Assembly: GCF_965363235.1 (NCBI RefSeq)
Contig: NC_134843.1
Location: 85,841,795 to 85,905,794 of the forward strand
DNA length: 64,000 nucleotides
Source of the DNA: Mytilus galloprovincialis
Taxonomy: Eukaryota > Mollusca > Bivalvia > Mytilida > Mytilidae
Direction: 5' to 3'
Shown: in pieces, positions 50,722 through 62,996 of the stretch
Position numbering within the stretch: position 1 is the stretch's first letter
How the letters are laid out: each line of letters starts with the position of its first letter
Made by a program: the position numbers and the translations under genes
Notes under the pieces: model-generated
The model's database searches: none
Told to the model about the DNA's origin: nothing
What the model saw: only the letters and a program-made list of their open reading frames with translations

Positions 50722-51304
50722 GGTTCATGTGGACCCTATGGCTAAAATGGCCGTATTTTCACATCAAAAGTTTCTCTGAGTACAGGCAAACCTGTGCATC
50801 TGGAAAAGTTTTAAGGCATATCATGCCCTAGATAAATAGAATTCAAGTGCATTGTATGATTTAAAAAATTCATAACTTAACTGGATTTTGCCGTACACTT
50901 TTTTTTCGTCTCTGCAGAAGATGATAAAATTAACAAACAGTTGAGTTTACCTTGATTTGGTCCACTCAGATACAAAGTTTAAATAACCAATTATTGTCAC
51001 TTATCTATTGTCCATCTAATGTCTTTGTCAATTAAAAATGCTCACTTTAATTTTAACCTGTGGGGAAGTTCTAAAACCTGTTAACCCATTTAGTTTATTT
51101 TGGCACCTTCTGGAGGAATGAAAAAAAGTGCACGGCAAAATCCTGGTAAGTTTTAATTTTTCTAAAACATTAAACATATTTAAAATTCATTTATCTAGGG
51201 CATGCTATGCCTGAAAAAATTTACAGATGCGCAGGTTTGTCTGTACGCAGAGTAAATTTTGAGGTGAAAATACGGCCATTTTAGCCATAGGGTTCACATG
51301 ATCC
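50722..51304. mobile_element. Non-autonomous TIR element with 190-bp arms
   Basis: Starts GGTTCATGTGGACCCTATGG and ends with the reverse complement of GGATCATGTGAACCCTATGG. Arms at 50722-50911 and 51117-51304 both include 'ctaaaatggccgtattttca', 'tagggcatgata'-like sequence and 'ggattttgccgtacac'. There is a 200-bp centre and no coding capacity. The target duplication is unclear. Confidence 0.8.
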
Positions 51305-51319
51305 TTCAGATAATATGTT

Positions 51320-51545
51320 TAATAGATATTTGTAAGATGTATGATAGAAATGTTTTCCAAATGTTTGTTAGTGATGTTTGAGTGAAGCACATGTTTGATA
51401 TGAAAAAAGAAATATTTTAAAAACATTTTTACATAGTATTTCTCATTGATATTTGTAAGATGTACGACAAATGTTTTTCTAATGTTTGTAAGTGATATTT
51501 GTGTGACGCCCATGTTTGGTATGAAAAAGGAAATATTTTTTATAT
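51320..51545. repeat. Tandem duplication of a 120-bp unit
   Basis: 'gatatttgtaagatgtatga' at 51326 recurs as 'gatatttgtaagatgtacga' at 51446, and both are followed by 'catgttt(g)(a/g)tatgaaaaa'. Two units. Confidence 0.7.
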
Positions 51546-52493
51546 ATTTTTTTAATCAGATTATTAAACATTAATGTCTTCTCATTTTTGATAGAAACGT
51601 TTTTACAAATCTAATCTAACTTAGATGAAAATTCCAATCAAGTCAAAAGAAAAATTATCTAGCGAATAACGATTGTGTTTGAAGAGCATTGAGGACTCAG
51701 TAAAAAATCAAATGATAAAGTCATACCAAATAGGTCTACGATAATCTGTGCCTAGAACTAGAAAATTCTTTGTATTTTTCCTAATTCAAAGTTTTTAAAA
51801 CAGTGTTTATAAGAAAATATCATTGATATTTTATGCAACTAAAGAAATATAAGCCAACGTTGTGCCAACAATATGCCAACGTATTAGGTACTTATCTCCC
51901 CTCTTTATACCACATAATTGAATTTTTTTTTTATTCCAACGTTTTAACAAAAAAAAATGTGCTCTTCATTCTATTTATCTAACATTTTCAAATCTGTGTA
52001 GTCATTCAAATGTATTTACCTAAATGTATGGAATGGTAGTGGTTGCATAAATTCGATATTTTTCATTTAAATGCAATATTTTATATTTAATTAATATATT
52101 TCTTCATTTAAATGCAATATTTTTTCATTTGAATGGTATATTTTTTCATTTAGATGCAATATTTTTTTTTTTATTTAAATGGTAAAATTTTTCATTTAAA
52201 TGGTATATTTTTTCATTTAGATGCAATATTTTTTATTCAATTGGTATACAAAATCATTTGCATGCAATATTTTTAATTCAATTGGTATAATAGTTTTTTT
52301 TATTTTTATGCAATAATTGCATCATGGGAAGTTCTTTGACTCCTAAAGGTCAAATTTGCAACAACGTTTGTGATTGGTCGGTATTTATTTGGATTTTTGC
52401 CCCTTTCTTTCTAAACTTGAGTGACCAAGAATTAAAAAAACGCGTTAGCCTCAGAATATCGCCCATCTAACTTAAATTTGGCGTTCGTGCGAG

Positions 52494-54149
52494 TTCGTTC
52501 ACTGGCAATTAATGCCAATATAATGGCCAGGCAGAGCAAAAAAATGCGAGTGACAAGTAATAATAATTAATTTGACACACAACTTGTTCATGGATAGAAA
52601 CAGATGCCTGCATGCATTTCAAAAACATCTCCAATAAAAACCCTTTCTGAAGAAACTCCTCTACAGTCTTCACATTGAAATAAAAAATATATATACATAG
52701 CTAGTCCTCCCCCCTTCTAAGTCCAGATACATGTTATCATGACGTTTTTGTGCTACATGTATATTATTTTTTTTTAACTTTTCTTAATCCTCAGAGATCT
52801 TGCAGGTGGGCAAACATGAACAAAGAATATAAAGCCTTCCATTTTTATCTATCCAGATATCCAAATATTTTATCTTCAAAACTTTTAAATGATTTACTTT
52901 TCAATACTGCATTGGGAAAGGAAGGGGTATACAAGTTTATTTTGTGATACAGTATATAATATAAGTATAGGTATCCAACAAATTATATGATTGTACGTTT
53001 AGCTATTATCTAGACCCGTACAAAATGTATATATTAAGACACACATAACAGGGGCGGATAAAAAACCTCAGTGTCTTAGGGGGAGGGGGAGGTTCAAATT
53101 TAGATATTTGTATAGAGATGTATATATGCGAGTATTGGCAGCAATGGTTATGGTGTGTGTGTGTAGGGAGGGTTACAGATCAAAGATCGTTTCTATAATT
53201 CTATATCTTTTAGTTTTTTCCATTTCACTCAATTCTTTATCCTTTGATCTCTATTATATTTCTCCTAAACATGCATGAGATATTTGCCACTGGACATAAG
53301 GCAACCAAAAATCAATCAACTTATTCTGTATATTTCATCATCTCTTCTCTTTATTATGTTAACTATAGGTTTGGTCCCGCCCCTTATCTATTTTTTGTTT
53401 ATATATTTGATAATGCCATTTTTTTTTCGAAAAAAGGTAAGGGCAAGGCGTTTTTAAAAACGTATTAATGGGTCGCGTTTTTTGTTTTTTTTTTTTGTTC
53501 TTCGGAAGTGAGCCAGAAGAAGTCTATTGATTTTTTTTTTTTGCATTTGGAAGATCTTCTAGTTCTCTTTTACCTCTTCTTTTTTGATAGGTTATCAAGA
53601 CGGTAGAGGCATATAACAAACATGGCGTCGTTTAGTCTAAATGAAATTATTAATTTATGAATGCAGATATATAAGAATGTGGGCTCTTTATAAACGTTTT
53701 TTATGGTATGACAGTAGGACGATAAGCTGGATAAATATAAGAACTACACGGACAATAACTGTTTTAAAGGGACAATTATTTGATTTTCTAGGGAAGGGTT
53801 TTTGATTCATTAGTGCTTAACGCTACTGTCAACACTATTGGGCTATTCCATGGTGGTCAGTTTAAATTTATAAATGAAGGATGGGGAAGGGAAGGGAGAG
53901 CATTATTACTCAATTCAATCTGTCACTAATCAAGCATATTTTTCAGCTCTTACCAGGCAACCATATTCATATATAAAATCCTTCTGTTCTGTCCCCCACC
54001 CGAACAAATAAATAAATACAAAATGGCTTTTATTTAACACAAGTTTATATTGATTGATTGTATGTTGCTAATTTTAACACCAAGTGACAAATATTTCATG
54101 CTTGTTCATGAAAACACGAGTTAGAAGTCAGATATATAATATAAAAACG
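52494..54149. other. Interior of the 4-kb element, no recognised gene
   Basis: AT-rich with T-runs near 53490 and 53530. Short frames at 52750-52947 and 53244-53468 have no family or splice support. Confidence 0.4.
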
Positions 54150-54470
54150 AAGAGATGGAATGTGATTGCAAATAAGGCAACTATCCACCGGAGTTCAAAT
54201 ATGAAGTGGATGTAAGCAATTATAGACCATCGAAAGGCCTTCAACAATGACAAAAACCTGATAATGTAAAGTCGTCTATAAAAGGCCCGACATGAAAATG
54301 TAACGATTCAAACGAAAAAAACTAACAGCCTAATTATACATGACAAAACACTTGACAAAATATCAAATATGAGTCGAGACATGAACCAACGACAGCCACT
54401 AAACAACAGGCTCCTGACCTTGGACAGATAAATAAAGAATATCAGGCGCGAAGCTACGTTTACGTCAGAA
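54150..54470 (+). repeat. Dispersed repeat D, longest copy
   Basis: Contains 'ggaatgtgattgcaaataag', 'aaggccttcaacaatga', 'aaaactaacagcctaat' and an 'aacaggctcctgacctt' end. It extends further 3' than the copy at 7693 and reaches a segment shared with the RT family 2 tail. Confidence 0.68.
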
Positions 54471-54559
54471 CGCCCGTGCGTACACTTGACTTTTGTTATT
54501 CTTAAAGTCTGAAACTATTGTGAATCCTTTTGTTTAAAGCAAACTATTATCTGGTGAGA

Positions 54560-55140
54560 CAAAAGAGGGACGAAAGATACCAAAGGGACAGTCAAACTCA
54601 TAAATCTAAAACAAACTGACAACGCCATGGCTAAAAATGAAAAAGACAAACAGAAAAACAATAGTACACATGACACAACATAGAAAACTAAAGAATAAAC
54701 AACACGAACCCCACAAAAAACTAGGGGTGATCTCAGGTGCTCCGGAAGGGTAAGCAGATCCTGCTCCACATGTGGCACCCGTCGTGTTGCTTATGTGATT
54801 ACAAATCCGGTAAATAGTCTAATTCGGTAGGTCACATTCATGAAAGGGAAGGGGATTGTAGTTACGACGTAAGGAACATATCCGATATCATTTGTGAAAC
54901 GGTTATTCCATAACGGTCAACCAACTCGTGATGGCGTCCGTAAAATTTACGAAGGGATGATTTCAACTTCACCATTTGGAACTCTTGGTTTAATAGCTTC
55001 CTTGTGAGCAATAACCCTCTATCAAGAAAATCCTGATAGGAAATGCAAGCACGGGAATATCGTATCAATTGGGAGATATATACCCCGTATGCAGGTGCTG
55101 CTGGAATGTTGCTACTTAGAAATGGAAAGTTCACAATTGC
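54560..55140 (-). mobile_element. RT family 1 retroelement, 5'-truncated copy 4
   Basis: The minus strand reads from IVNFPFLSSNIPAAPAYGVY through YSRACISYQDFLDRGLLL and VKLKSSLRKFYGRHHELV, followed by the family 3' UTR ending at 54560. It lies inside the 4-kb inverted-repeat element. It is inert. Confidence 0.8.
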
Positions 55141-55154
55141 ACTCTTCATCCAAG

Positions 55155-55290
55155 TCAAAATTTATAAATGTAAGCCATTATAGGTCAAAGTACGGTCTTC
55201 AACATGGAGCCTTGGCTCAAACCGAACAGAAAGCCATAAAGGGCCCCCAAAAATGACTAATGTAAAACTATTTAAAGTCTAACCTATTTT
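55155..55290 (+). repeat. Dispersed repeat D, partial copy
   Basis: 'taggtcaaagtacggtcttc' and 'aaagggccccc' match the middle of the copy at 7693. It directly abuts the 5' end of RT family 1 copy 4. Confidence 0.55.
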
Positions 55291-56978
55291 TAAAAAAGGT
55301 ATACAATGTACTTGCATATATATCTATATACAATGGAAGTTTTTGAAAAGTGGCCCGAACGTTGTGACCATCGAATTTTGCAATAGAAATACTAGTCAGG
55401 ACCACAAGATTTTAATAAAACAGCCAGTGCAGGACTCGCACGAACGCCAGATTTAGTTAGAGGGGCGATATTCTGAAGCGTTTTTTTAATTATTGGTCAC
55501 TCAAGTTTAGAAAGAAAGGAGAGAAAATCCAAATCAATACCGACCAATCACAAACGTTGTTGCAAATTTGACCTTAAGGCGTCAAAGAATTTCCCATGAT
55601 GCAATTATTGCATATACATATAAAACTATTATACCAATTGAATAAAAAATATTGCATGCAAATGTTTTTGTATACCAATGGAATACAAAATATTGCATTT
55701 GAATGAAAATTATAGCATTTGAATGAAATATTATACCATTTGAATGAAAAATTATACCATTTGAATGGAAAATTATATCATTTGAATAAAAAATATTGCA
55801 TTTGAATTAAAAAAATATTCTATTTAAATGAAAAATTATACCATTTAAATAAAAAATATTGCATCTAAATGAAAAAATATACCAATCAAATGAAAAAATG
55901 TTGCATTTAAATGAAGAAATATACCAATTAAATATGAAATATTGCATTTAAATGAAGAAATATACCAATTAAATATGAAATATTGCATTTAAATGAAGAA
56001 ATATACCAATTAAATATGAAATATTGCATTTAAATGAAAAAGTATCGAATTTTTGCAACCAATACCATGCCATATAAATGATTGAATAATCTTATGCACA
56101 AACAAAAAATATGGTAAACCAGCCCAAAACAACAAATACAATTTCTCATCTTATTACAAATCAACAGATCATTGACACGAGTAATTTTCTTGCTTTCCAA
56201 TTGACAGTTGTGAAACTACTGATTATATAGAATATAGCATTAACTAGTAGATTTTTATGAGATGATTCATAACCTTTCATTTCAATACATTAATTGTTTA
56301 TTGTCATGGGTACATGGTTGACAGACTGTATATAAAAATTTGGTAGACATCCATAAAACATATCCTAGACATGAGAAGAATATTTTGTCAAGATGTTTGA
56401 AAGATTTTGTCTGGATATTTTCAATTGACACTGAATAATATCAAAATTATGTTATTTCAATATTAAATCAAGATATTTAAAAACAAAATGCTCTTTAAAC
56501 ATTCAGAACAAATATTTCCAGAAAATATGCTATTCACATGAGCAAAGCGTGACATATCATGTCAAAAACATGTTTTTGAATGATATTTTGGTGACATTTT
56601 GCAATATATTTTGTGCTACCTGGGTTAGATCATTCAAAAATGGATGGTTAGACTTAATGTAACTGTAATGAATTACTATTGCACAAAAACATTACGTTCT
56701 TCCAACAAATATTTATGTCCCGTCTTCCAATCCAATATATCAAATGTCGGAGAAACCTGGACACAATACCCAAAACTAATGTTATTCAAAGAACACAGCA
56801 CAAACAGATAAAAACATGATAGTGCGTGATCATTGCATCAACACCACATGTACATATTGTTACAACAACTTATTTGGAAGAAACTCATACAATTGTATGT
56901 TGTAACATAAATTGGAATTTTCTGTTGATGTCTTAGAGAAATAATTTGCTTAAAAAATGTGTTGAGAGAAAACCATGG

Positions 56979-57143
56979 TATTATAAACAGATACACCATG
57001 TTAAGGAGGGGTATTTGTGAAAAATACCAGTAGAGAGAATGTTAAATTTCGCGAGCCGTAAGGCGAGGGAAATTCATTCTCAAGACTGGTATTTTTCGCA
57101 AATACCCCTCAAGAACATGCTATATAGATCTGTTTAATTACAC
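56979..57143. mobile_element. Near-perfect foldback palindrome, 165 bp
   Basis: The left arm (taaacagatacaccatgtt, aggaggggtatttgtgaaaa) mirrors the right arm ending near 57143, around a short centre near 57061. A related 'ggcaaatacc' motif recurs at 57205 and 57254. It is noncoding and probably a MITE. Confidence 0.65.
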
Positions 57144-57865
57144 CGAATGTTAATGTTCAAAAACGCATTGATGATTGCGATGTTACAAGCGTCCAGTCGT
57201 GGCAAATACCACAGCAGAGAGGGTAAAAAAGGCATATCCTTTTGGCAAATACCCCGGCGGCGTTTCAAAATGAACGATATTCATTTGATAACAGTAAATT
57301 GGTGAAAAAATACACTTGTTATCAACCAATCAAAATCTAGGATTCTTAAATAAGGTGAAATTATATCTGCAATTTGATGTTGAACCATACTTTGCTAATA
57401 AAATATGCGACTCAACTAGATCTAAAGGAAAGAAGGCGGAGCTTAGCTTAGATACAACATATTCGTTTTTATGGTATTCCATGGCTGATGCTCCACCCTT
57501 TTCTTTTTAAAGGTATCCGCCTCTGAAATATTTAGGAAATTGATCATGTGTACCACATCTTTTGAAACCTTATACAAACTAAATGGGATTGTTACGAGTT
57601 CCTTTATATCTTGAGATATCTTGAAAACCAAAAAAATAAAACAATTCTTACCGTCATTCGAATAATTATTTAATCCTTGTTGCTGAAATCCGACATTTTT
57701 GTTTACTTTCTGATGGCATAATGAAATTACCTGCGCATACGATCATACACGGGGCGAAACCCTTGGTTGCGAGAGCTTTCTGTCATTGAAAAAAAAACGG
57801 TAACGTGATCAATTTCTTATTTTAGTTCAAGCTGTCAATCATTTTATTTATATTTAAAATTTTAT

Positions 57866-57962
57866 ATACCATGTGTCTTACTCATTAACATATTTAAACA
57901 CACCCATCCTTCGGATTCGTTTATTTAAATATGTTAACTCGAAATAACCATGGTATATATAG
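57866..57962. repeat. Palindromic repeat overlapping the four-domain gene's promoter
   Basis: TATACCATG at the left and CATGGTATA at the right bracket 'ttaacatatttaaa' and its inverse 'tttaaatatgttaa'. The TATATATA at 57954-57961 overlaps the right end. Confidence 0.55.
57954..57961 (+). promoter_or_regulatory. Candidate TATA box
   Basis: TATATATA lies 91 bases before the ATG at 58052. That would place the transcription start near 57985 and give a 5' UTR of about 65 bases. The box lies within a palindromic repeat, so it could be chance. Confidence 0.4.
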
Positions 57963-58051
57963 TACTTGACAACAACGTCAGACAGTTAGAATATTTGGAA
58001 GCAATAATTGTATAGCTTGACACTTATTTTAAAAGACCTCTGCAGGGAATC

Positions 58052-61000
58052 ATGATTTGGAGTGGAACAGTTTTCTTAATCTCCATTTCACTTATAACGG
58101 TGGAGTCCTGCCAGCAAAATGGAAGTAAGTCAACATTATTTTACTTATTTTTACCATAGGTCGTGTAATTCTTCAACAGGAGCATTTGCCATGTAATAAA
58201 AAAAGTAAGATAACAAAAATACCGAACTCCGAGGACAATTAAAATCGGAAAACCCTTAATCAAATATAAAAAATCTAAAGCTCAAACTCATCAAACGAAT
58301 GGATAAAAATTGTCATATGCCAGATTTGGTTGGTACAGGCATTTTCTTATGTAGAAAACGGCGAAATAAACCTGGTTCTATAGCTAGCTAAAAGGTTGAT
58401 TTGATTGCATTATTGTCAACTTATAAAGGTGAACCAAGAAGAATATAACTGATGGACACTTTTATTCATGTCCTAGGCCTTAAATTAATAATATCATTTA
58501 TATTTTTTCACAAACAACAGCAACGGGATAAATTTGCATTTTTACAGGCTGGCGTTATCAAAGAATAGTGTTATTATCAAAATAAAAGCCGATATTGTTA
58601 AAAATACAAAAGCGATAAACAAACAAAAGATTTCACTTGTGTCATGTAAGCAAATATTCATGCAAAAGCTACCGACGACTGACAGTAATCATATATGAGT
58701 CTGAATTTCTGTCGTGCTACTTTTAATGTTTGAAACCAGCAATATGTCGTTTTCAGTCAGGATTAAAAACTAACAAAATTTTATTCAAATTTTTGTTCCT
58801 CATAAAGGTTTTCCAGTTCTGTGGCATTAAACAAAAATATATATTCAAAATATTTATATTGTGTGTAAACATAACGTTGAAAACCGCACACATATTTGAT
58901 GAATAATACTTGTTAAAATGTTTAGTTCTCCCTGTTTGGAAATTGATAATTTACTTCTGTTCAATACAATCTTGTGGTGTTATTTAAGTTGCATTGCATA
59001 GGTCTAAGAGTTTCTAAGCTATCAGGGTGGAATCGAATGCATTTTATATGTCATTTTTCCCAACTATCGCAACTGGACCAAGAATTGCAATTGAAAACGG
59101 CACAATGTATTTCAGAAACAATTTACTTTGTTCGACATAAACTATGACAATTTCAAAAAAGAATCATGATTATGTCCAGCCAATTACTTTCTCTGAAGTC
59201 ATTTATGATGAACACTTATTTTTTTTGTCTTCGAAAAACTCTCTCATTCAGTGTACAGATTATTCATAAATGCTTCACATGTTCTTTGTGTCAACATATT
59301 GAGGTCGTATCAATGTGTTCTCATGCTATTCTTTTTATTTCATATAGTAACCTGTGGGAGCGAATGGGTACAACAATTAGAGAATAACCAACAAGGCAAT
59401 GTAGTAACCGGTAGTAAAGAAACGCTTCGACAGGATATCTTGAGTGGTGCAAAAGTTCGGATCAGTTTTGGAAATTATTATGCAGATACCCAGTTTACGT
59501 ACATCCTAAATGATGAAGTGTGTGTACAGTCACTTTTTCATATCAGCAAGAATGGTTGGGATAAACATCAAACTAAGGCATATTGGTGGTTTCTCAACGT
59601 ATGTACTACTGGAAATGTACACATGTCTCGGTGGTTTGTCGGAAATCATACTCAACAGTCAACACCAGAAACAAAAACTAAATACAGTGTCAGATGGTTT
59701 ACAAGGTATATAAAGAAATAAATAGCTTTCTTATTACTTTTTAAAGTAGCGAGTGTGGAAAAACAGGTATATAGGTGGCACAGTAGTATTTGCATTCCAG
59801 AATTTAGGTTATTCTTTTGTGTACCCTACCTAAGTCAATGTATCTGAACAGTGTGCTTGAACATAAAATATAGTATCAACTGCACACACTTTCCCAAACT
59901 GAGGGATGAATCATGTGTAGAAAAATATGAAATAATTTTACAAACAGATGAAAATGAATTTTTAAGATTTTTTTTAATTGTGTATTCAATGCATGATAAA
60001 AGACTTAAAAGCACTAGTGGCCTTAAATTTTTGAAAATAGCAAAAAAAGTAAGCGGTCATGATACACATTTATATTTATTTCTGAATTGTCAAATGAAAG
60101 TACTTTAGTTAACTGTGAAAGTTATTTTTTTTAGCAGTGTTCGAAAGTGGTCAAAATTCTAAAAAGGCTATAATTATCCCTTATGGGCCAGGAAATACTA
60201 CCGTACATATATTATGACTCTCTTGTATTAAATTAAGGTCTGTTTCTTTTCATACAAAGCACTGATTCTTTTTTACGGATTTCACTATATCTTAAGTACT
60301 GTTTGGATCGAACAGCCCTGCAGCATATGTATTACTTTATGATCTTCGAATAGTCCTGTCTCAAGACATTAATTGTCGGAATGCGCTTCTGATGAAGGAA
60401 AGTTGATAACGGTAATGATATGATATTCTTCTGTGGCTTTGTCAAATGAAACTTCAATCTAAAAACATTACAGATGATAACATGTCCATCAATCTTTGAG
60501 GACATGTTTCATCAAGTTGAACGTCATAAAATCAAAAAATCGAATAAGGTAGAAGTTTGCATTGCTGATTATATAAATAGATGATGTGGTATTATTGCCA
60601 ATGAGATAACTGTTCACAAGAGACCATATGGCCATAATAGGTCACCGTATGGTCTTCAACAATGTGCTAGGCCCATATAATAAGTTTTTCTCAGAGTGCT
60701 TTGTTTGTTTGTTGTTTCTTTTTCATTTAACACCTCATTACTAGTATCTTATACTGAAATAATAATTGCCAAACCAATGTTCTCTCTATTTTCAGACAAT
60801 TAAGTTCAGAGTCAAATCCTCAAACTCCCATTTACTGCAACTCAGACAGTGGATCAGCAAGCTGTGGCAATATAACACATCTAACAAGAGCTGTTGCTAA
60901 CGGAGCAGAAATTCACGTTACGAATGTAAAAGGTAAACAAGCGGCAGCTCTTGAATTTTCAAATATAGCATATAATAAAGCTGAAACGAAAGTAGCTGGA

Positions 61001-61930
61001 ACACATTTGTGGCAAGTAAGTCAGTCAATTGTCGGAAATCATATAGAATTCCAGCAGAATGCGTATTGGTTTTTTACTCTATGGTCAACCGATGGAACAC
61101 GCGATTTTTCAAGATGGTCTGTTGGTGAACATACTGACCGAGGACATTCTAATGGCAAAGCATCGATGAAATGGTTTGCTGATACATGTTGGACCTTAGC
61201 ATATGAACATGACAAAGACGGACAAGTCATCGATGGTTCCCTGGAGTTCTTACGCTCAGCTATTTTAGTTGGCAAACGGGTGAGGCTAGTTTACTCAGAT
61301 TATACGTACGGAATTGAAGCTGACCAGTTAGTGGTAAGAAACGGTCATGTAACTGCGCAAGTTCTAGGCCACGTATCGAAAGCAAATTTACAGAAATTTC
61401 AGGACAACGCACACTGGTATTGGCAAAATGTTGCGACGACCGGAAATGTAGAAACCATCCGCTACAATGTAGGTTCTCACACTAATCGTGGCAGTTCCAA
61501 TGAGAGACAGGCAACAAAGTGGTTCATTGACTCCAGGCCTTGGCAACACGCGTATTCCAACTCAGAAACAGGTGTTACTACACATGGATCTAAGGCGTCG
61601 TTGATACAGGGAGTTAAAGATGGAAAGATGCTCAGATTCACTATTAAATCTACTACATGTAATCAACTAAACAATGATTATATTGCTGTCTTTAATGCTG
61701 ATAATGCAGACTTAAGTCCGGATGGAAATGATCTTGCTGCACAGCATATTCGGTCGATTGGGTTGACAAAAGATGGGTTATATAATGTAGCATTTGGATC
61801 TAAACCCTATTGGAATTTTATGATCGCTACGACAGCTGGTAAATTAGACGAAACAAGATGGACTGTTGGTGAACACCAGAGTCAGGGACACGTCAATTCC
61901 AGTTCCGCTATTGATTGGTTTGTTAGTTAA
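58052..61930 (+). CDS. Secreted protein of four tandem divergent domains, three exons, function unknown
   Basis: Join 58052-58124, 59348-59705 and 60796-61930, giving 521 residues. Donors are GTAAGT and GTATAT and acceptors 'atatag' and 'tttcag'; both junctions keep frame (Ile25, Arg144). Residues 1-20 are a signal peptide (IWSGTVFLISISLITVESC). Four repeats follow: 25-144, 145-273, 274-389 and 390-521. Each tends to run: W...Y near the start, GS..(F)L...V..GK.VR, a central .V.AQ.L.H.SK, AYW....TTGN....RW.VG.HT.RG.S, and a closing WF. Repeat 1 is exactly exon 2. Single Cys residues sit at repeat starts (CGSEW, CWTLA), and sequons occur at GNHT, GNIT and NSS. No membrane segment follows the signal. 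I do not recognise the domain; extracellular, shell-matrix, mucus or defence roles are all possible and unsupported. Stop is at 61928-61930. Confidence 0.85.
58200..58390 (+). repeat. Dispersed repeat E, copy in intron 1
   Basis: 'taccgaactccgaggacaat', 'aaagctcaaactcatcaaac' and 'ttggtacaggcattttc' match 13505-13690. It lies in intron 1 of the four-domain gene. Confidence 0.65.
60578..60680 (+). repeat. Dispersed repeat D, copy in intron 2
   Basis: 'gatgtggtattattgccaat', 'gagataactgttcacaagag' and 'gtcaccgtatggtcttcaac' match the start of the copy at 7693. It lies in intron 2 of the four-domain gene. Confidence 0.7.
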
Positions 61931-62380
61931 GATGGAACTAATTCTCTGCATACTTATACACTGTATAAAGGATATAATCAAATAGTTATTGTTAATTGGT
62001 GATTATTTTCTATATCTCACTATACTAAAATGGAAACAAACGTTCAAGCAGTTTTATCGCACTTACACCAGTTAACATAATAAGTTGATTTAGTTATGTA
62101 TATTTCAAACAATATATGATTCTTTTCTTTACTCTCAATTTCAAAAATTCGTAGCTAGCAATACATTCTCTACTTTCCTTCATTTTCTATTCCCCAGTTA
62201 ATATTAACAGATCTCACTGCTTACATTCAAGTAACAATAGTTGACTCATTACCAATCGTACCACTTCTGCTTTATTTTATATGTATATAAAGATATATAT
62301 TCAACAATCAGTAGACCCTAAAATGTGTAGTAATAGAGTAATATAGTAACTTTTCAAATACAAAACCAGCGGACTAATGT

Positions 62381-62386
62381 AATAAA
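62381..62386 (+). promoter_or_regulatory. Candidate polyadenylation signal of the four-domain gene
   Basis: AATAAA about 450 bases after the stop at 61930, with another at about 62405. No earlier AATAAA was noticed in the 3' flank. Placement is tentative. Confidence 0.35.
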
Positions 62387-62654
62387 AGATAATACACATG
62401 TAATAATAAAACAGGCAGACAGCAACCTTGTAATTTCGTGTTCCTTACTTGAGAAATAAATAATATCGCGTGGTTGAAAATATAAGTGAGCAACCAACCT
62501 TTCCAACTGGACAAATGGTGTCACAATAATCACAACATAAAACCAAACTGAAAAAATAGAAGGAAAAGGTTTGACACCTTTAAATTTAAACTAAGCACAC
62601 ACATAACAAAATCACAACAAAAGACACATAAACAAGGTATTGATATTGAGAGGC

Positions 62655-62996
62655 ATAACAATTAACCAAAGGGACATTCAAACTCAAAAGTCGAGAATGA
62701 AATGATAACACCAATGTCTAAAAAAAGCAGACAAATAACAGTACACCAAAATACAACATAGAATACTTAAGACTGAGTAACACAAACAATCTAAAAAAAA
62801 TGGGAATGATGTCAGATGCTCCGAATGGTAAGTCGATCCTTCTCTATATGTGGTACCCGTCGTATTGCTCATGTTTGTACACACCTGGTAGTAAGCCTAA
62901 TTCGATTGTTCACAGAACAGGATTGTAGTCAAGACAGTTGGAAAATATCCGTTGTCATCAGTAAAACATATATTCAAAAACGATCAACCAAATTAG
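62655..62996 (-). repeat. RT family 1 retroelement, old 3' end fragment
   Basis: 'aaagggacattcaaactcaa', 'gatgctccgaatggtaag' and 'gtggtacccgtcgtattgct' follow, in order, the 3' UTR of RT family 1 (compare 17618-17840), with clearly higher divergence than the other copies. Likely an older insertion. Confidence 0.65.

Larger units (their letters stand above)
52041..56060. mobile_element. 4-kb transposon with long inverted arms and subterminal repeats
   Basis: The left arm 52041-52493 and right arm 55435-56060 are inverted copies: GGTTGCATAAATTCGATA outside, and 'gcgttcgtgcgag' inside. The similarity may extend about 20 bp further out. Each arm has an outer array of 'atttaaatgcaatat' repeats (including three 41-bp units at about 55910-56035) and an inner conserved block ('gtttgtgattggtcggta'). 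The interior holds copy 4 of RT family 1 and repeat D. No transposase was recognised, so it is likely non-autonomous. Confidence 0.8.
49573..56624. mobile_element. Possible outer inverted-repeat element enclosing nested insertions
   Basis: 'cccagctaacaca' at 49573 faces the reverse complement of 'cccaggtagcaca' at 56624. Similar AT-rich sequence with 'atattttg' follows inward on both sides. Within these ends lie RT family 2 (49890-50700), a TIR element (50722-51304) and a 4-kb TIR element (52041-56060). No target duplication was found, so this is tentative. Confidence 0.35.
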
